This document shows positions 11,808-23,143 of a DNA stretch of 64,000 nucleotides, piece by piece. How positions within the stretch are numbered: position 1 is the stretch's first letter; the number at the start of each line of letters is the position of its first letter. The notes beneath the pieces are model-generated. The model searched no databases. It had not been told where the DNA came from and saw nothing but the letters and a program-made list of their open reading frames with translations. A program made the translations under genes and the position numbers. This DNA comes from Daphnia pulex (lineage: Eukaryota > Arthropoda > Branchiopoda > Diplostraca > Daphniidae), in assembly GCF_021134715.1 (NCBI RefSeq), contig NC_060028.1, forward strand, positions 2,998,501-3,062,500. The letters run 5' to 3'.

Positions 11808-12117
11808 GTACTAAAAGAGTTTAGATATTATAAATTTTCTGCAATTGTTGAACAGGATTGGCTAACTCAAAATTGATCTGTTAACTTGGGTCAAGTAAAA
11901 TACATTCTGTCTGTACTTAATTTAATGGAATTAGTTCGCCTAGTAAGGACGTAAGGAGTAACACGTAAGGATTTCAATTCAAGAAAATTGAATTTTTTTT
12001 GAATTCATATTCTTCGAGAGTGTTGTGATCAAGAGTTTCTTGGAACTCACTTTCCTTTCAATTACCATTTCGAAAAAATTGCTGATGATTGGTTTTCCTT
12101 TGCACATTGTTGGAAAC

Positions 12118-12414
12118 GATTTTCGGATCTACATTGGAACCCACAACTGGAGGCCCAAGCGATTGACAGAGTCTACCGCAGCGGGCAGAAGAAATCCATA
12201 CACGTACGTCGCTTTTGTAACAAGAGGTACTGTTGAAGGAAAGTCAGTCAAAATTCAAGAGAAGAAAATAGGATTGGCAAAGGAAGTTTTCTCGGAATAT
12301 TCTTGTCTTGGAGATTGAAAGTGGAAAATCAAATATATTGATAACTTGAAGCAAATTTTTGGGGGTGATGAAACATCTAGTCCACCTCAAAAAGCCCAAC
12401 ACTCTGGACAATAA
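12118..12414 (+). pseudogene. C-terminal fragment of a SNF2-family helicase (TTF2/lodestar-like)
   Basis: Helicase motif VI is clear: [20 protein letters not shown] (12132-12191). It continues after a small frame change with [24 protein letters not shown] (12218-12289), typical of the end of the helicase C domain, then DNLKQIFGG and a stop at 12412-12414. The order and spacing resemble TTF2/lodestar proteins, DNA-dependent ATPases of transcription termination. At least one frame change (near 12215) and an altered joint near 12300 make it non-functional. The upstream helicase motifs are not found in the window. Confidence 0.75.
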
Positions 12415-12419
12415 AAAAA

Positions 12420-12980
12420 TTTACAGTAAATAATTTTAACTAAAAAATGCATTTAACCTTCGTGATAATTTTTATTACTCTGTACCATTGGAGCCACTTG
12501 CCGAGTGATATCGTTAATGTTTCGTCAATTATCTCCAAGCTTGTTTTACTGAACTTAACTTTGTTGGCACTTTTTTCCTTAGTGCAAACTCAAATCTGCC
12601 GGAGTAAAATTTGACAAAATGATTTAGCAAAACCCCGGAATCCCTAATTTTACAACGCTTTTATATCTTCACAAACAACTCTTTTAACACAAAACATTTA
12701 AAAAATTCATAGAATTCGAATGTTTTCGTCTAAATGAACAGTTATATAAATTTTAAGATGTTGGGTTTGTTTAAAGGCAATTTAATATATATTTTGGAAA
12801 TTGAATCTGATAATTGTTTCATTATTATATTTAAATATGAATGGATAAGACGATAGTATTCTCATGGAGTTAGTCTGTAGTCGTGTGTCCATAAACGCTT
12901 TCATAATGGAAGAAACTCAATGTTACGGAGCATAGCACCACTTAATTGGTGTGTCGGTGGAATCTGCAACACAACTTCAG
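12420..12980. other. Non-coding spacer
   Basis: AT-rich sequence with no open frame of note and no repeat that I could pair elsewhere in the window. Confidence 0.4.
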
Positions 12981-13028
12981 GGGGTTGAAGCGCCAACCCC
13001 ATTGCCAGAGAAAATGATTACACAAACA

Positions 13029-13163
13029 TGGCCCTCACACAGTTGCCGTGTCACACACTAACCTTTGTTTTCTCTACATCTCGTTTTTTGCCTTTGTTTT
13101 ATTTTGATTAAAAATGTGGGAGAGAAAACAAAGGTGTGTGAGACGGCAAGTCTGTGAGGGCCG
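13029..13163. repeat. Imperfect hairpin of about 45-bp arms
   Basis: Arms at 13029-13073 and 13121-13163 are near-perfect inverses (GGCCCTCACA...TTTGTTTTCTCT) around a roughly 45-bp loop. They would form a foldback in RNA or single-stranded DNA. It borders the dispersed repeat at 13190-13570 and may be its end. Confidence 0.65.
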
Positions 13164-13189
13164 AAAAAAAGGGGAATCATTCAATTTTG

Positions 13190-13570
13190 TTTTTCAACTT
13201 TAAATTAAACTAAGAAAATATAAATAAAAATTAATGAAAATCAGACCTAAAATAAAGCTAATGAAGTTCTATTTTTTTAAACAATTCGTGTTTATCTAGC
13301 CCTAGCTTTCAACCACAAAAGAAGGCCAAACTGGTCTTATTTGCATATGGTGTCCAAAAAGTGGTCAGTGGGTCATATGGTTTTCCAAAAACTTTTACAA
13401 CGGGCCAAAAGCGCCTATAAAAATGAAAAAAAAATCTTTAAAAATCATAGGTGTTCTCACTACCTATAGCTATGTACAAACCAAATTTAAAAACATTTGG
13501 TTGAAAAATATAGCACTGAAAGGACTGCAAAAACAGCGTTGTTGCATAAGGTTCTCTCTTGCTTCCAAAA
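13190..13570 (-). repeat. Dispersed repeat, copy 2 (inverse of 4140-4505)
   Basis: Diverged inverse copy of the stretch at 4140-4505, sharing several 10-20 bp exact blocks, including the TTTATTTTAGGTCTGATTTTC block at its left end. It is non-coding. Confidence 0.6.
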
Positions 13571-13732
13571 ACTTTCGGTAGGTATTTTAGAAGTTTCTCT
13601 AGTTACCTAATTTGGAAATTTTTCCGACAGAAACAACAAGTTGCAACTGAATCTTTCTCTGATGATTAAAATTTCAGTCATGCTAAGACACTTTAGAATA
13701 GAATGCCTCAAAATGTATCAAAAATAATGCCA

Positions 13733-14518
13733 TAGGGGAGACTGGAGTATGCCGGAACACCGGGTCAAGAGGGACAGTGAGGGGTAAATATTAATTAATT
13801 TTTAAAAAAATTAGTGTAACATGTAAAAACATGTTATCTAATTGGGGTTGAAGTTTGGTGTGTTTTGGTCAACATAACTGTAGGAATTATTGACAAAATA
13901 AAAAATGGCTTTTGTTAAATTTTCGCCACCATATAAGGTTTTACGGGAAAAATACAAAAAAATGCATACTATATTTACATGGATAGAAACTTTGTTCATT
14001 TCCTTACCCTTAAAAAATTGCATTTTAGACCCATTATTTTAGGAAATATGGACATTAAAAAAAAGGATTTTGAGAAATTTGAGACATAAAATTTTACTGC
14101 AGTTGAGATGAGCTGGGAGATCTGAGGGTGGAGCTAAGTTTTTTTTTCATAAAATGCAGATCTCAATTCAAACGATAATTCATTAATTTTTTACAGACAT
14201 ATAAAATCGATGTAGGGGAACACGATTTCAATTTTTTTCAAAATTGTTAACAAATTTTAAAGCTTATAAAGCAACGTTCCACCCTACCCACCCTTGTGTC
14301 CTAATTTACCCTTCATCACAGGCTTCTCCCACAAATTTTTTAAAACTTTAGCCGTCTTCTACGGGTAAACGGTTTCCCCTTAAAATTAAATAAAAATATT
14401 GGGATTACTTTTACATGTGAAATACATAAAAATGAAGAAAAAAAATAAAATAGGGTGATCAAATTGGGAGATATGCGAGAAAAAAGAAAACTGTCCCGCA
14501 TTACCCCAGTCTCCCCTA
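13733..14518. mobile_element. MITE-like element, 786 bp, TAGGGGAGACTGG ends
   Basis: Left end TAGGGGAGACTGGAGTA and right end TACCCCAGTCTCCCCTA are inverses over about 17 bp with one mismatch. The TA at each edge may be the target duplication, as in Tc1/mariner-type elements. The interior is AT-rich and non-coding. A second right-end motif, GGTCTCCCCTA, occurs at 16557-16567, and a left-like TAGGGGAGA occurs near 19886, hinting at more family members. Confidence 0.65.
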
Positions 14519-16850
14519 GTAATCAAAATGTACTATGACTCATTTGACTGTGCTAAAACCACTGAGACTGAACCACTGACTGTTTACTATGAGAAGAATT
14601 AGAAGAAGGTATACATATTGTCGATTTCGGGTGGCTGCACTCAGTGTAGAAGATAATGCACAATGGAATGGAGCAAGAAGAGGCATGTGACGTCATGCAG
14701 CCCCCAAGATTGCAGAAAATTTAATTTCCACTTAAATAGTTTTTCGCCTGATGACGAAGCAAACAGGACGAACAAAAAATGCGCCTATTCTAAACACCTC
14801 CCCCTGACGTTATCTGCTTAAATTGCAGTGAACCGCTAGAACTGATTAAAAAGTCAGTGGAAGAAAGTGCAGTTTTTGAGTGAAGGAAATGCCGGTGTGC
14901 CACTTGAACGACCAAAATCGATACACCTTAAAAGTGGGATGCACTTAGATTACCACTCGAACAACTTTTTCCTAGGGCAGTTGCAACAGTGCAAAAAAGT
15001 GCAGCCACTCGAAATCGATAAATGAGATTGGAAGAACATGCACTAATGCAGATTTGAAGAATGCAGAATATCAAAGTTCAAACTTGAAACACAGCCTTAA
15101 AAAACATGAGTATAACTAAGAAGTAAATGGCATAACACAGTTTTCATTAGATACTGGTAGAAAATTCAAAATCAAAATGTCATTTACTGATAATGTAATC
15201 ATGATAAACAGAGAAGAATAGAGTGAGAACTGAGAATTAGAACTGGTTCCGGTTGGCGGAAAACGCATTAGTCTAAAAGTATAGCCATGACAACCTCACG
15301 GTGGCCATATTTGGGATTCGGCCATATTGGTCATTTTTGTATTCTGTGCAGTACTTGTGGTTTTTTAGGATTCTTTAGATTACAGTTTGTAATTTAATTC
15401 CAGTTTGTACTGAAATAAATCTGTTGTAATAAGAAAATTTGGAATTGAACAGGGAATTTCTTCATATATTTATCTTTTTTCTGAATTCCTGTTATATATA
15501 AAAAATTATGTCAAATCTGCATAGGCCAATGGTTCAAAGGGTATGGAGACATGGTTTCCACTCTTTCTTTCGTCTTAAATTTCCCATAACCTTATTATTA
15601 TTTTACTAAAAGTTTGTAGTGGAATCGCGCCACCAAACGGGTGTATAAGTGGACTACATACTATATTTCCCTTCAAAATGCATGAACAAATTTTTATTTT
15701 TACTGCAATTGTTATCATTTAAGTCCATTTTGGAACTTTGTAGTGTTAATTGTGAATAGTTTTCAAGAAATTAATAAGTTTCAGTGATTTTAACGTTCAG
15801 GAGATGCTAAAAAAGCGACTGAAAACTCAATTAAATCTCCAGACCACTTCTAAATGGCGCACTTTTACTACAAGCCCCATAAAAAATCGATAGTAAAAAA
15901 GTACCTTCCCTTCGAATCCCAGAAGTAGCCATAGTGGATGGCTACTTACTGAATGTGTTTTTATTTTTATAGCTAAGGGGAGGGCAGCTACTAATGGATG
16001 TAGAAGTTTAGAAACACGCTGTAGAAGCGAATTAAAAAGTGGCTACTGTGCCGCTCTATAAATAGGAGGAAAATGACCTTACAGAGACGCCAAAAAAAGC
16101 AAAATAAAGAGCTTCGTTAGTTCTTTAACAAGTGTGATTTTCAAATTTTTTTAAAAATATTCAATATATTGAATTTTGAATTGAAAATGGAATTTATTAT
16201 GTTATCCCTTTTTCCCCCTTCTATCCCACCCCGCGGTGTTGTCGCGTGTTTCCCTTTGTTTAATTTTCGGAGGTGGGGAATTTTTGCGTTTGGTCTAGTA
16301 GGCGATATTTACCCTTCCCACGAAAATGAAACAGGACAACAAGTCAAAAACTCAACAATACAACACGTCAACGATAACACGTTGAACCCCTTTCTTCATT
16401 TTTTCCTCTTGACATTTAATTAAATAACTATTAAATAGTTTCACGAAAAAAAACCTAATTTGGGGAAATGCATGGGAATCACTCCTTTACTTTTATTTTT
16501 TCTTAATTCTTATATTTAAAAAATTGGCAGAGTAAAGAAAAAAAGTGTCCCACATAGGTCTCCCCTACACGATATAGACTGGCCCACCGTCAACCTCAGC
16601 TGAAGCTGCTTACGATTATGAAATTGCTAATAACATTTATTAATAAAAGGGGAAAACAAAGTATAAGAAAAAATAACTGGCTGAAAATACCAGGCTAAAA
16701 CCACAAAATGGCTGACCAGCCTGACCAAACCAGATCTGATTCCCCATAAGGCAAAAGCCTACTATTCGATAAGTACCGTTACGAAACTAACATCGACTAG
16801 TCGATAAGTGTTGATCTAAGCAGAGGAAAAAGTGACGGCACAATTCGTTC
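14519..16850. other. Non-coding repeat-rich spacer
   Basis: Nothing codes convincingly here. The stretch includes the isolated element end at 16557-16567. Confidence 0.4.
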
Positions 16851-17450
16851 ATATTTATAGACTACATTTGGACAAAGTTTCAAATTTTTTTAATGAAAAG
16901 CTGATTTTTTCCAATTTTTTAAAGAAAAAATGCCAGAGAAAAAGGAGAGAACAAACGGGTTTGACGGTTTTCCCTCTTCTATTCTTCCCTCAGGACAGGA
17001 TACGCTCCACGCGACGTGAGAAGAAAAATCAAAATTTATTAAAAAATCGGCAAAAATCAGCTTTTCATTAAAAAAATTTGAAACTTTGTCCAAATGTAGA
17101 CGACTATGTTTTCTACCGTTTGTGCAAGTTTCAAGTAAAAATTGATAAATTTCAATTTTTTATGATTTTTTAACTATCATACACTTTAGCTTGGAAACAT
17201 ATGGCGAGCGCGCCGATGTTTCCAAACTTTATGTCTAGCACTTTGGGGATAAACTTCAATTTACTAAAATCTGAAAAAAATCATGGTCAAAGGAAATTCT
17301 TTCCTCACCAAGATGATTTTTTAAAATCTGCTTTGTGATAACTCAAACGTGAGTTATCGCGAAAAAAAGGGAGACACTTTGGCCCGTAAGCCGCCGTGTT
17401 AGAAGCGCGGAAACACTCGCCGTGTTTCCAAACTTTGTGAGGGTACTGTA
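16850..17450 (-). mobile_element. Foldback MITE, copy A (inverse of 53276-53908)
   Basis: About 70-bp arms at 16862-16925 and 17035-17098 form an inner inverted repeat (GACAAAGTTTCAAATTTTTT). The segment 17100-17450 and its end GAGGGTACTGTA match the inverse of 53276-53600 closely. Shared blocks include GGAAACATATGGCGAGCGCG and GATAACTCAAACGTGAGTTATCGC. The outer end TACAGTACCCTC resembles Tc1/mariner termini. It has no transposase. Confidence 0.7.
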
Positions 17451-17536
17451 TGTCTAGCCGATGTATTTAGTTTTCTCAGATATCTATTGTATATCAAAAA
17501 GTCATATCAAATTTATATGTCTTTATAGATATCTAC

Positions 17537-17979
17537 TGTAAGGGTCGTTCGAGACCTTACTTCACTTATTAAAGTAAACACACAAGTGATCATCAGGGGA
17601 TGACGCTTATGTATTACACTCAAACTCTAAGCACACAGTACAAGCATACACTGCATAATAGACCACATGGTATAATCAAGAGGGATATTACCAGAGGAGT
17701 AACGCGGCGGAGACTCGTTAAACATGGGGAATACACGGGCTTTTATACCGCCGAACGCGGAAGTCAACGCGTCGGGAATTGGGGTCGCGCTGGTCACGAC
17801 ATCGCTGCGTAAGCGTCGATGGACCGAGTTACTGGGCACAATACGCCCGCCTTTGAACTGCGCGCGCATGTGTCGGATCACTGTAGATGCACCGCTTATT
17901 GGCTGGTTTCCCGCGCCCTCCCGTGGCTAGGTCTGGCGATCATTAAGGGTACATAAACGTAGTTCAGCCGATCCTTACA
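17537..17979. mobile_element. Possible solo LTR
   Basis: The stretch begins TGTAAGG and ends CCTTACA, giving TG...CA edges inside a 7-bp inverted repeat, and its GC-rich interior differs from both flanks. The flanks (CTAC left, TTACC right) do not form a clear target duplication, so the call is tentative. Confidence 0.35.
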
Positions 17980-18412
17980 TTACCAGCTAACTGATAAACC
18001 CTCATTAAGAAGACTATGTACACGTCTTATAAATATCTGCTAGATGTATTTGAAAAGACATCTTTGCATTCATTATTTGTAAGTTGATATATTAGGAAAC
18101 ACGCTATACTCTGTACGTAAAAAAATTACGTTAAAAAAATGGTGCTACAACTGTTAATGTTATAAGTTAAAAGAAATATATTTTCTAAAAAGATTCTCTC
18201 ATATCTTATAGAAATATCCCACTTTAAAGGCGTTGCAGTTAGATCACGCCACAAAACCAGAAGAATAATTTTGATATGCAAGTTAAGTGAGCACTGTCGT
18301 GAGCGTGCAAGTTGCACACCTTACTGGTGTGTGATATGCTATGCGCTTTCTAAACAGTCGATAAGCTAACAAACTACGTTATCAAAACTGAGCAATTATT
18401 AATATTATTACT

Positions 18413-18470
18413 GTGGCGGCTGGTATCGCACTAGCATACCGTCAAGATGTTCCGGGTTCAATTTCCGAAT
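18413..18470 (+). repeat. tRNA-like sequence (A and B boxes)
   Basis: TGGTATCGCACTAGC resembles an A box and GGGTTCAATTTCC a B box, spaced as in tRNA genes. I could not build a full cloverleaf. A tRNA pseudogene or SINE head is more likely than a working tRNA gene. Confidence 0.4.
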
Positions 18471-18521
18471 ATGTCAAAGCTACTTTCTATGTCAGATCAA
18501 TTAGAAATGGTCTATAATAGC

Positions 18522-18764
18522 GAGCCCGAATGGCGAAGCTAATAATCGCATACGCAGAAAAAAAAAGCCATGTCACTTAGTATGTATGCATGTATGTATG
18601 TATGTATGTAACGCTCCATAGCTCGGGCGTTTTACAACAGATTTCATTGCGAGCCCGAAGGGCGAAGCTAATAATCGCATACGTAGAAAAAAAAAGCCAT
18701 GTCACTTTGTATGTATGAATGTATGTAACGCTCCATAGCTCGGGCGTTTTACAACAGATTTCAG
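18522..18764 (+). repeat. Two tandem copies of a ~120-130 bp repeat with TATG microsatellite
   Basis: Copies 18522-18650 and 18651-18764 share GAGCCCGAA/GGGCGAAGCTAATAATCGC, an A-run, a (TATG)n stretch of different length, and the end AACGCTCCATAGCTCGGGCG. Length difference lies mostly in the microsatellite. Confidence 0.85.
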
Positions 18765-19324
18765 ACTTTTTGGTCTTAAAAATTAGACAAAAAATTTGCG
18801 GTGCGACCAGAAAAAAAATAATTTCATTTACTTAATTAGTTTTCCTGTAAAATGAAAAACTGTTAAAATAATTGCATAACGACTAGTGACATCTGGCGGT
18901 TGCGAACACAACTTTTCACTTTAGGTCAAAATAAATCACCACCAGATGTCCATAGCATCGCCTTGATGACGCAATCTTTGATTTGATTAAAGTGCACCTC
19001 TGTCATGCAAATTTACCACCGGAGGCTATGCGTGAAAACCCTCTATCCTGCAAATATATCGCTGGAAACCATTTTGCTCTTGCAAAAAGGTTCGTCAACC
19101 AAATTAGTTGTCGTTGTAGTGGTTAAGACTTTAGATTTGTGTGGCGAAGATCCCACCCATATCGTTTACCGTAAACATCGGCGTGAATGGGTTAGGGTAT
19201 GTGTAGTCTAGGTTCAGAAACTGACGAAATATCGCGATGAAAATTTTCCAATAAAAAACACGACACTGACGCACAACAATCACTTTCATTTGATAATGGA
19301 TCGAATTAAAAGACGAAAAATAGA

Positions 19325-19385
19325 TTTCGGGTTATAGCGCTGGCATGAAAATGAAGAGGGCCATGGTTCAAGTCTCATTATAGAT
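19325..19385 (+). repeat. tRNA-like sequence
   Basis: GTTATAGCGCTGGC (A-box-like) and GGTTCAAGTCT (B-box-like) occur at tRNA spacing. No complete acceptor stem was found. The surrounding 18765-19890 holds no gene that I can see. Confidence 0.35.
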
Positions 19386-19905
19386 TTACTTTTTTTAGAA
19401 TAAAAATATTGTTTTGACCCATGCCTTTTGTTAACCATGACTCAGACAAATCAAAATTTTGTGATAGAATTTTTTTCACAAAATTTCAGAGAAAAAACAT
19501 AGAATTTACAGAAAAATTCTGAAAAATTAGGAAGGCATTTAGCAAAAAGTCCGACTTAACAATAGGCCCTGAATTTTTCATTTAAGACGTTTTCAACTGG
19601 CTTACGACTATCCTTTCGCGGCGAGCTGATAAGCTTGCTTTTCTATCTTATAATAAAGAAAAATGAAAATGAAGAAAAATAATGAAATGGAATATATAAG
19701 AAGAGAAAAGAGGTTAAAAGGTGGAAGGAGCCTTAAAATTTATTACTCATTTCCATCAAGATATCTCCAACCCATGACATTTAGCTAGTACAAAGCTAGT
19801 ACAAAGATAGTAGAAAGATATATAAGATGTATTTGCCATAGATGTATCACTTTCTTTAAGATCATATGAAGATATCTTGTTCCACTAGGGGAGATAGAAT
19901 AAGAC

Positions 19906-21190
19906 ATGGTCTATATCGATTTAGATATAGAAGGAGAAGAGGAAATCTCCAACGAGAATTTAAAAAAGATTTCTGTTTCCCAAATTCTAAAAGAACGAAG
20001 TTTAGAAGGCATAGAAGCCAGCATGTCATTTGATTTTTATGTTGCTACAAAGGTATGTGAGGATGTTCTGTTTGCCTCACATTCATTGAACTTAGTTGCG
20101 ACTGTGGATTTAAAAAAAGTTCTCAGTGTCATTCGCCCTCATCTTTGAAAACCAATCACGACGAAGCTTTTGGGAAACTTCAAAGATTGTGGAATTTGAG
20201 CAATCGAAGCATACAAGCTTCTGAAGCTATTTATACTGAACTAAGAATGAAGTTAGTATTTGATATAAGACCTGCTAATTGTAATAACCAAATGATTTTT
20301 TAAAAATATCTCTTTTTTTCCTATTATTTCAGGGTGCCAACTGAAAACTCCTGTAGTCATTTGGTGGAATTCAGAGAACGATTCTCTTTTGTTCATAACG
20401 AAACTCGATGAAGCTAAACTTGAGAAGGTGATGAAGAAACTTAAACTTGGGCTTCCGAACGTCGGCGACCGAACGCTATTAAAGGAGTATGTAGCAGTCA
20501 TGGGCCCTATTGCTTTTTATCTTGACGTTATGCAATCTGAATGAAAAATTTATCTCGGATGCGTCATTACTTGTATAAGTAATATCAAGACAGAAATTGC
20601 AGAATTGATAAATCTCGCGCCTAATGGCTATGCTATCAATATTCGTCGTAGAATGCTCTCTCACATAAGTTAAAGGTAATATTACATTTGAAAATCTGGT
20701 TTCCTGCTCCCGACTCATTTTAAATTCTTAAATAGATTTGACCCAATTTTGAAAAGTGAGTTATTTTTACTCTCAACTGCTCTCCATCCACGATTCAAAT
20801 TGAATTGGATACCAAAAGAGGACGATGTATTGGCCACTAAAGTCCGGCAACTTTTGGAGATTAAACTTGAAGAGTTGTCCGTTGTGGATTCAAGTAACAA
20901 TATTGCAACAATAATCAAACTGAACCATAGGATCCTCTTGATATTCCAAAGAGAACATATTCTGTCCTGAACGAATTAGATCTGTACTTGGTTGACCCGG
21001 ATAAGAGTCTGGAATCCCTTTACAAGTATCCAAGGATAAAAGCTCTCTTTTTACGCTTCAATACAGGTCTGCCTTCCAGCGCTCCTGTTGAACGCCGCCT
21101 GTTTAGTGCAGGACCATTGATATTAACAGCAAGACGAAACCGTCTTGTAGCAGCTTGCTTGCATCAGACGATTTTTTTTAATTGCTGTTG
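19906..21190 (+). pseudogene. hAT-family transposase pseudogene
   Basis: hAT signatures appear in order in different frames: SHSLNLVATVDLK (about 20080), LQRLWNLSNRSIQASEAIY (about 20178-20240), WWNSENDSLLF (about 20365), NVGDRTLLKEYVAVMGPIAFYLDVMQSE (20458-20540), ALHPRFKLNWI (20777-20810), and the C-terminal dimerisation block [24 protein letters not shown] (about 21073-21145). Typical hAT proteins are 600-700 aa; this covers the middle and C-terminal half. In-frame stops near 20147, 20541 and 20968 and frame changes disable it. No target duplication was found. Confidence 0.85.
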
Positions 21191-21555
21191 ATCCTTAAAG
21201 TTCATAAGAGCAATTAACTGGATACTGGAAGTGGAAATTATTAAATTAATCAATCTATATTGCTAAAATAATTTTAGCATTTTTTTCAATCATTTTCGAA
21301 AAACGATCATTCGATCAATCAATCATTTGGCGAAAAACCCCAAAGATACCAGATAAGATACAAGATACTTTTTTTTACTCCCATCTAGTGATGGAAATTT
21401 GAAGTCAAAAATTGCAACTTCAGTCATTCAACAATTCAAGATCGGCCCTTGGTTCTAGTAGCCACTGTACTTTTCTAGCTGTTTAGCCAGACCCTCTTCT
21501 CTCTCGTTAGTCTTCTCCACCACGCTTAGAAAAAGGTTCTAGTCAGTATTCAGTA

Positions 21556-22809
21556 CCCAGGTAGCACACAGAGCTGTTACAGACTCCTGTAACCGATCTG
21601 TTTCACATACTTGTGAAACAGATCCGTATCAGGCTTGTTACATCTCTGTTTTACAGGAAATTTGTCTGGAATTGCTCTGTTTTACAGGATTTGGTAAAAG
21701 TTTGTTTCACAGATCTGGAACAGATCTGTTATATTTCTGTAATACATAAATCTGGTTTTTAACTGTACTACAGACCTGTTACAGATCTGTTTTTTACTTG
21801 AGAAAATGGTTTCTGACTTAGCTCTGTTTCCCATGTTTGTCACTTGTCTGTTTTTACTCTGTAGAAAGACATTCTGTTTTCTTCTGTAATACAGGTATGT
21901 CGCATGCATGTTTTAACTCTGTATTACCGAGTACAATATGTTTCTGTTCTGTGTCTGTACTCCAGGTCTGGTACGGGTCTGTATTTCCCTTGTAAGACAT
22001 AAGTCAGTAATAATCTGTTCTGAGTCTGTACCCCAGGTATGGTACAGGTCTGTATTTTCTATGTAAAACTTAGTTCAGTGATAATCTGTTCTGTGTTTGT
22101 GCCCCAGGTATGTACGGGTCTGTATTTCCCTTGTAACACCTATAAGTCAGTAATCATCGTATCTGTGTCTGTATCCCAAGTATGGTACATGTTTGGATCC
22201 CAATGGAAAACTGAATTAAACGTTTTCTTATATGTGTAATATCACTGCAATACCATGCAGTAAGAAGTTACACTCTAATAGTCAATGCAGCTAATGGCTA
22301 TGAATTTAGTTCAGTAGGCCTAATCAAATAACAACAATAGTTGTTTATCCACCGGACGGAGAAGTATTATTATACCTAAATAGGTATAATAAAGACTTGT
22401 AATTGGTGTGGGGCCAATCTTGGTCTTGTTACTATCGGAGGAGACCAGTGGTAGTCATATGTAGCAATCAGTTTCGTGAGAGAGACATGTCAGACTGTTT
22501 GTTGAATGTACAAGTGTACAACTGTGAAATATAGATCATATTGAAATATATCTACAAATCACAATCGAGTTATGGTGTTGTGGTTAGCGTACTGGCTTGT
22601 GAACTCACAGGTTAATGGTTCAAAACCAGAGGGTGGCAAAACTTTTTTTTCTTGAAAATCTGTTTTTGGTCTGTAAATGGTGATCCCGTTTTACGGATCT
22701 GTCACAGACCTGTATGTCAGTCTGTAAAAGTGTTTCACTCCAAACAATTTACAGACTCTCAAAAACAGATCTGTAACAGACCTGAAACAGAGTCTGTGTG
22801 CTACCTGGG
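21556..22809. mobile_element. TA-flanked 1254-bp element built of TCTGTTACAGATCTGT-like units
   Basis: Ends CCCAGGTAGCACACAG (left) and its inverse CTGTGTGCTACCTGGG (right) are perfect over 15-16 bp, and both are flanked by TA (21554-21555, 22810-22811). The inside consists largely of degenerate palindromic units related to ACAGATCTGTTACAGACCTG and GGTACAGGTCTGTATTT, repeated many times. No transposase frame is present. A TA target and such repetition suggest a non-autonomous element. It sits within the coding part of the second hAT element. Confidence 0.75.
22573..22642 (+). repeat. tRNA-like sequence inside the TA-flanked element
   Basis: TGGTTAGCGTACTGG (A-box-like) and GGTTCAAAACC (B-box-like) occur 35 bp apart, with an A/T run after them. 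Full stems do not close. It may be a SINE or tRNA pseudogene captured by the element. Confidence 0.4.
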
Positions 22810-22813
22810 TAGT

Positions 22814-23143
22814 CGCAACCATAGGCTTGAAGCATATTTAAATGAGCCAGGTGTTCCCATGGGGGTTCCTGTGAATCCTATTGACCCTGAGAGTGAATTG
22901 CATCCAACGAAGCCTCTTGAATTTTGGAAAACAAACAGAAGTAGATTTCCAATACTGAGTCAAATTGCCAGAGACGCTGTGTCTGTCGCAGCCTCGTCCG
23001 GTTCGATTGAGCGAGTCTTTAGCACCGCTTCCGATATAATGTCGGCGAAGAGATACGGAATAAAGCCTGATTTGTTTGATAATTTAATGTTTATTAAATG
23101 CAATGCTTCACATGCTCCAAATTCACAAAGCAAGATCAAGTAG
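22814..23143 (+). pseudogene. hAT transposase C-terminal dimerisation fragment
   Basis: One open frame reads HRLEAYLNEPGVP, then PLEFWKTNRSRFPILSQIARD, SGSIERVFSTASDIMSAKR and LFDNLMFIKCN, the standard order of the hAT C-terminal dimerisation domain. It ends in a natural stop at 23143. The 5' part is cut off by the inserted element at 21556-22809. Removing that insert and one TA joins SVFSS to RNHRLEAYL, so the insertion probably hit an existing transposase gene. Confidence 0.8.

Noticed and set aside
16169..16423. 84-codon plus frame
   Set aside because: No domain or splice context; composition like surrounding non-coding DNA.
18413..18764. CRISPR-like repeat
   Set aside because: Only two long tandem units with a microsatellite in eukaryotic DNA; no spacer pattern.
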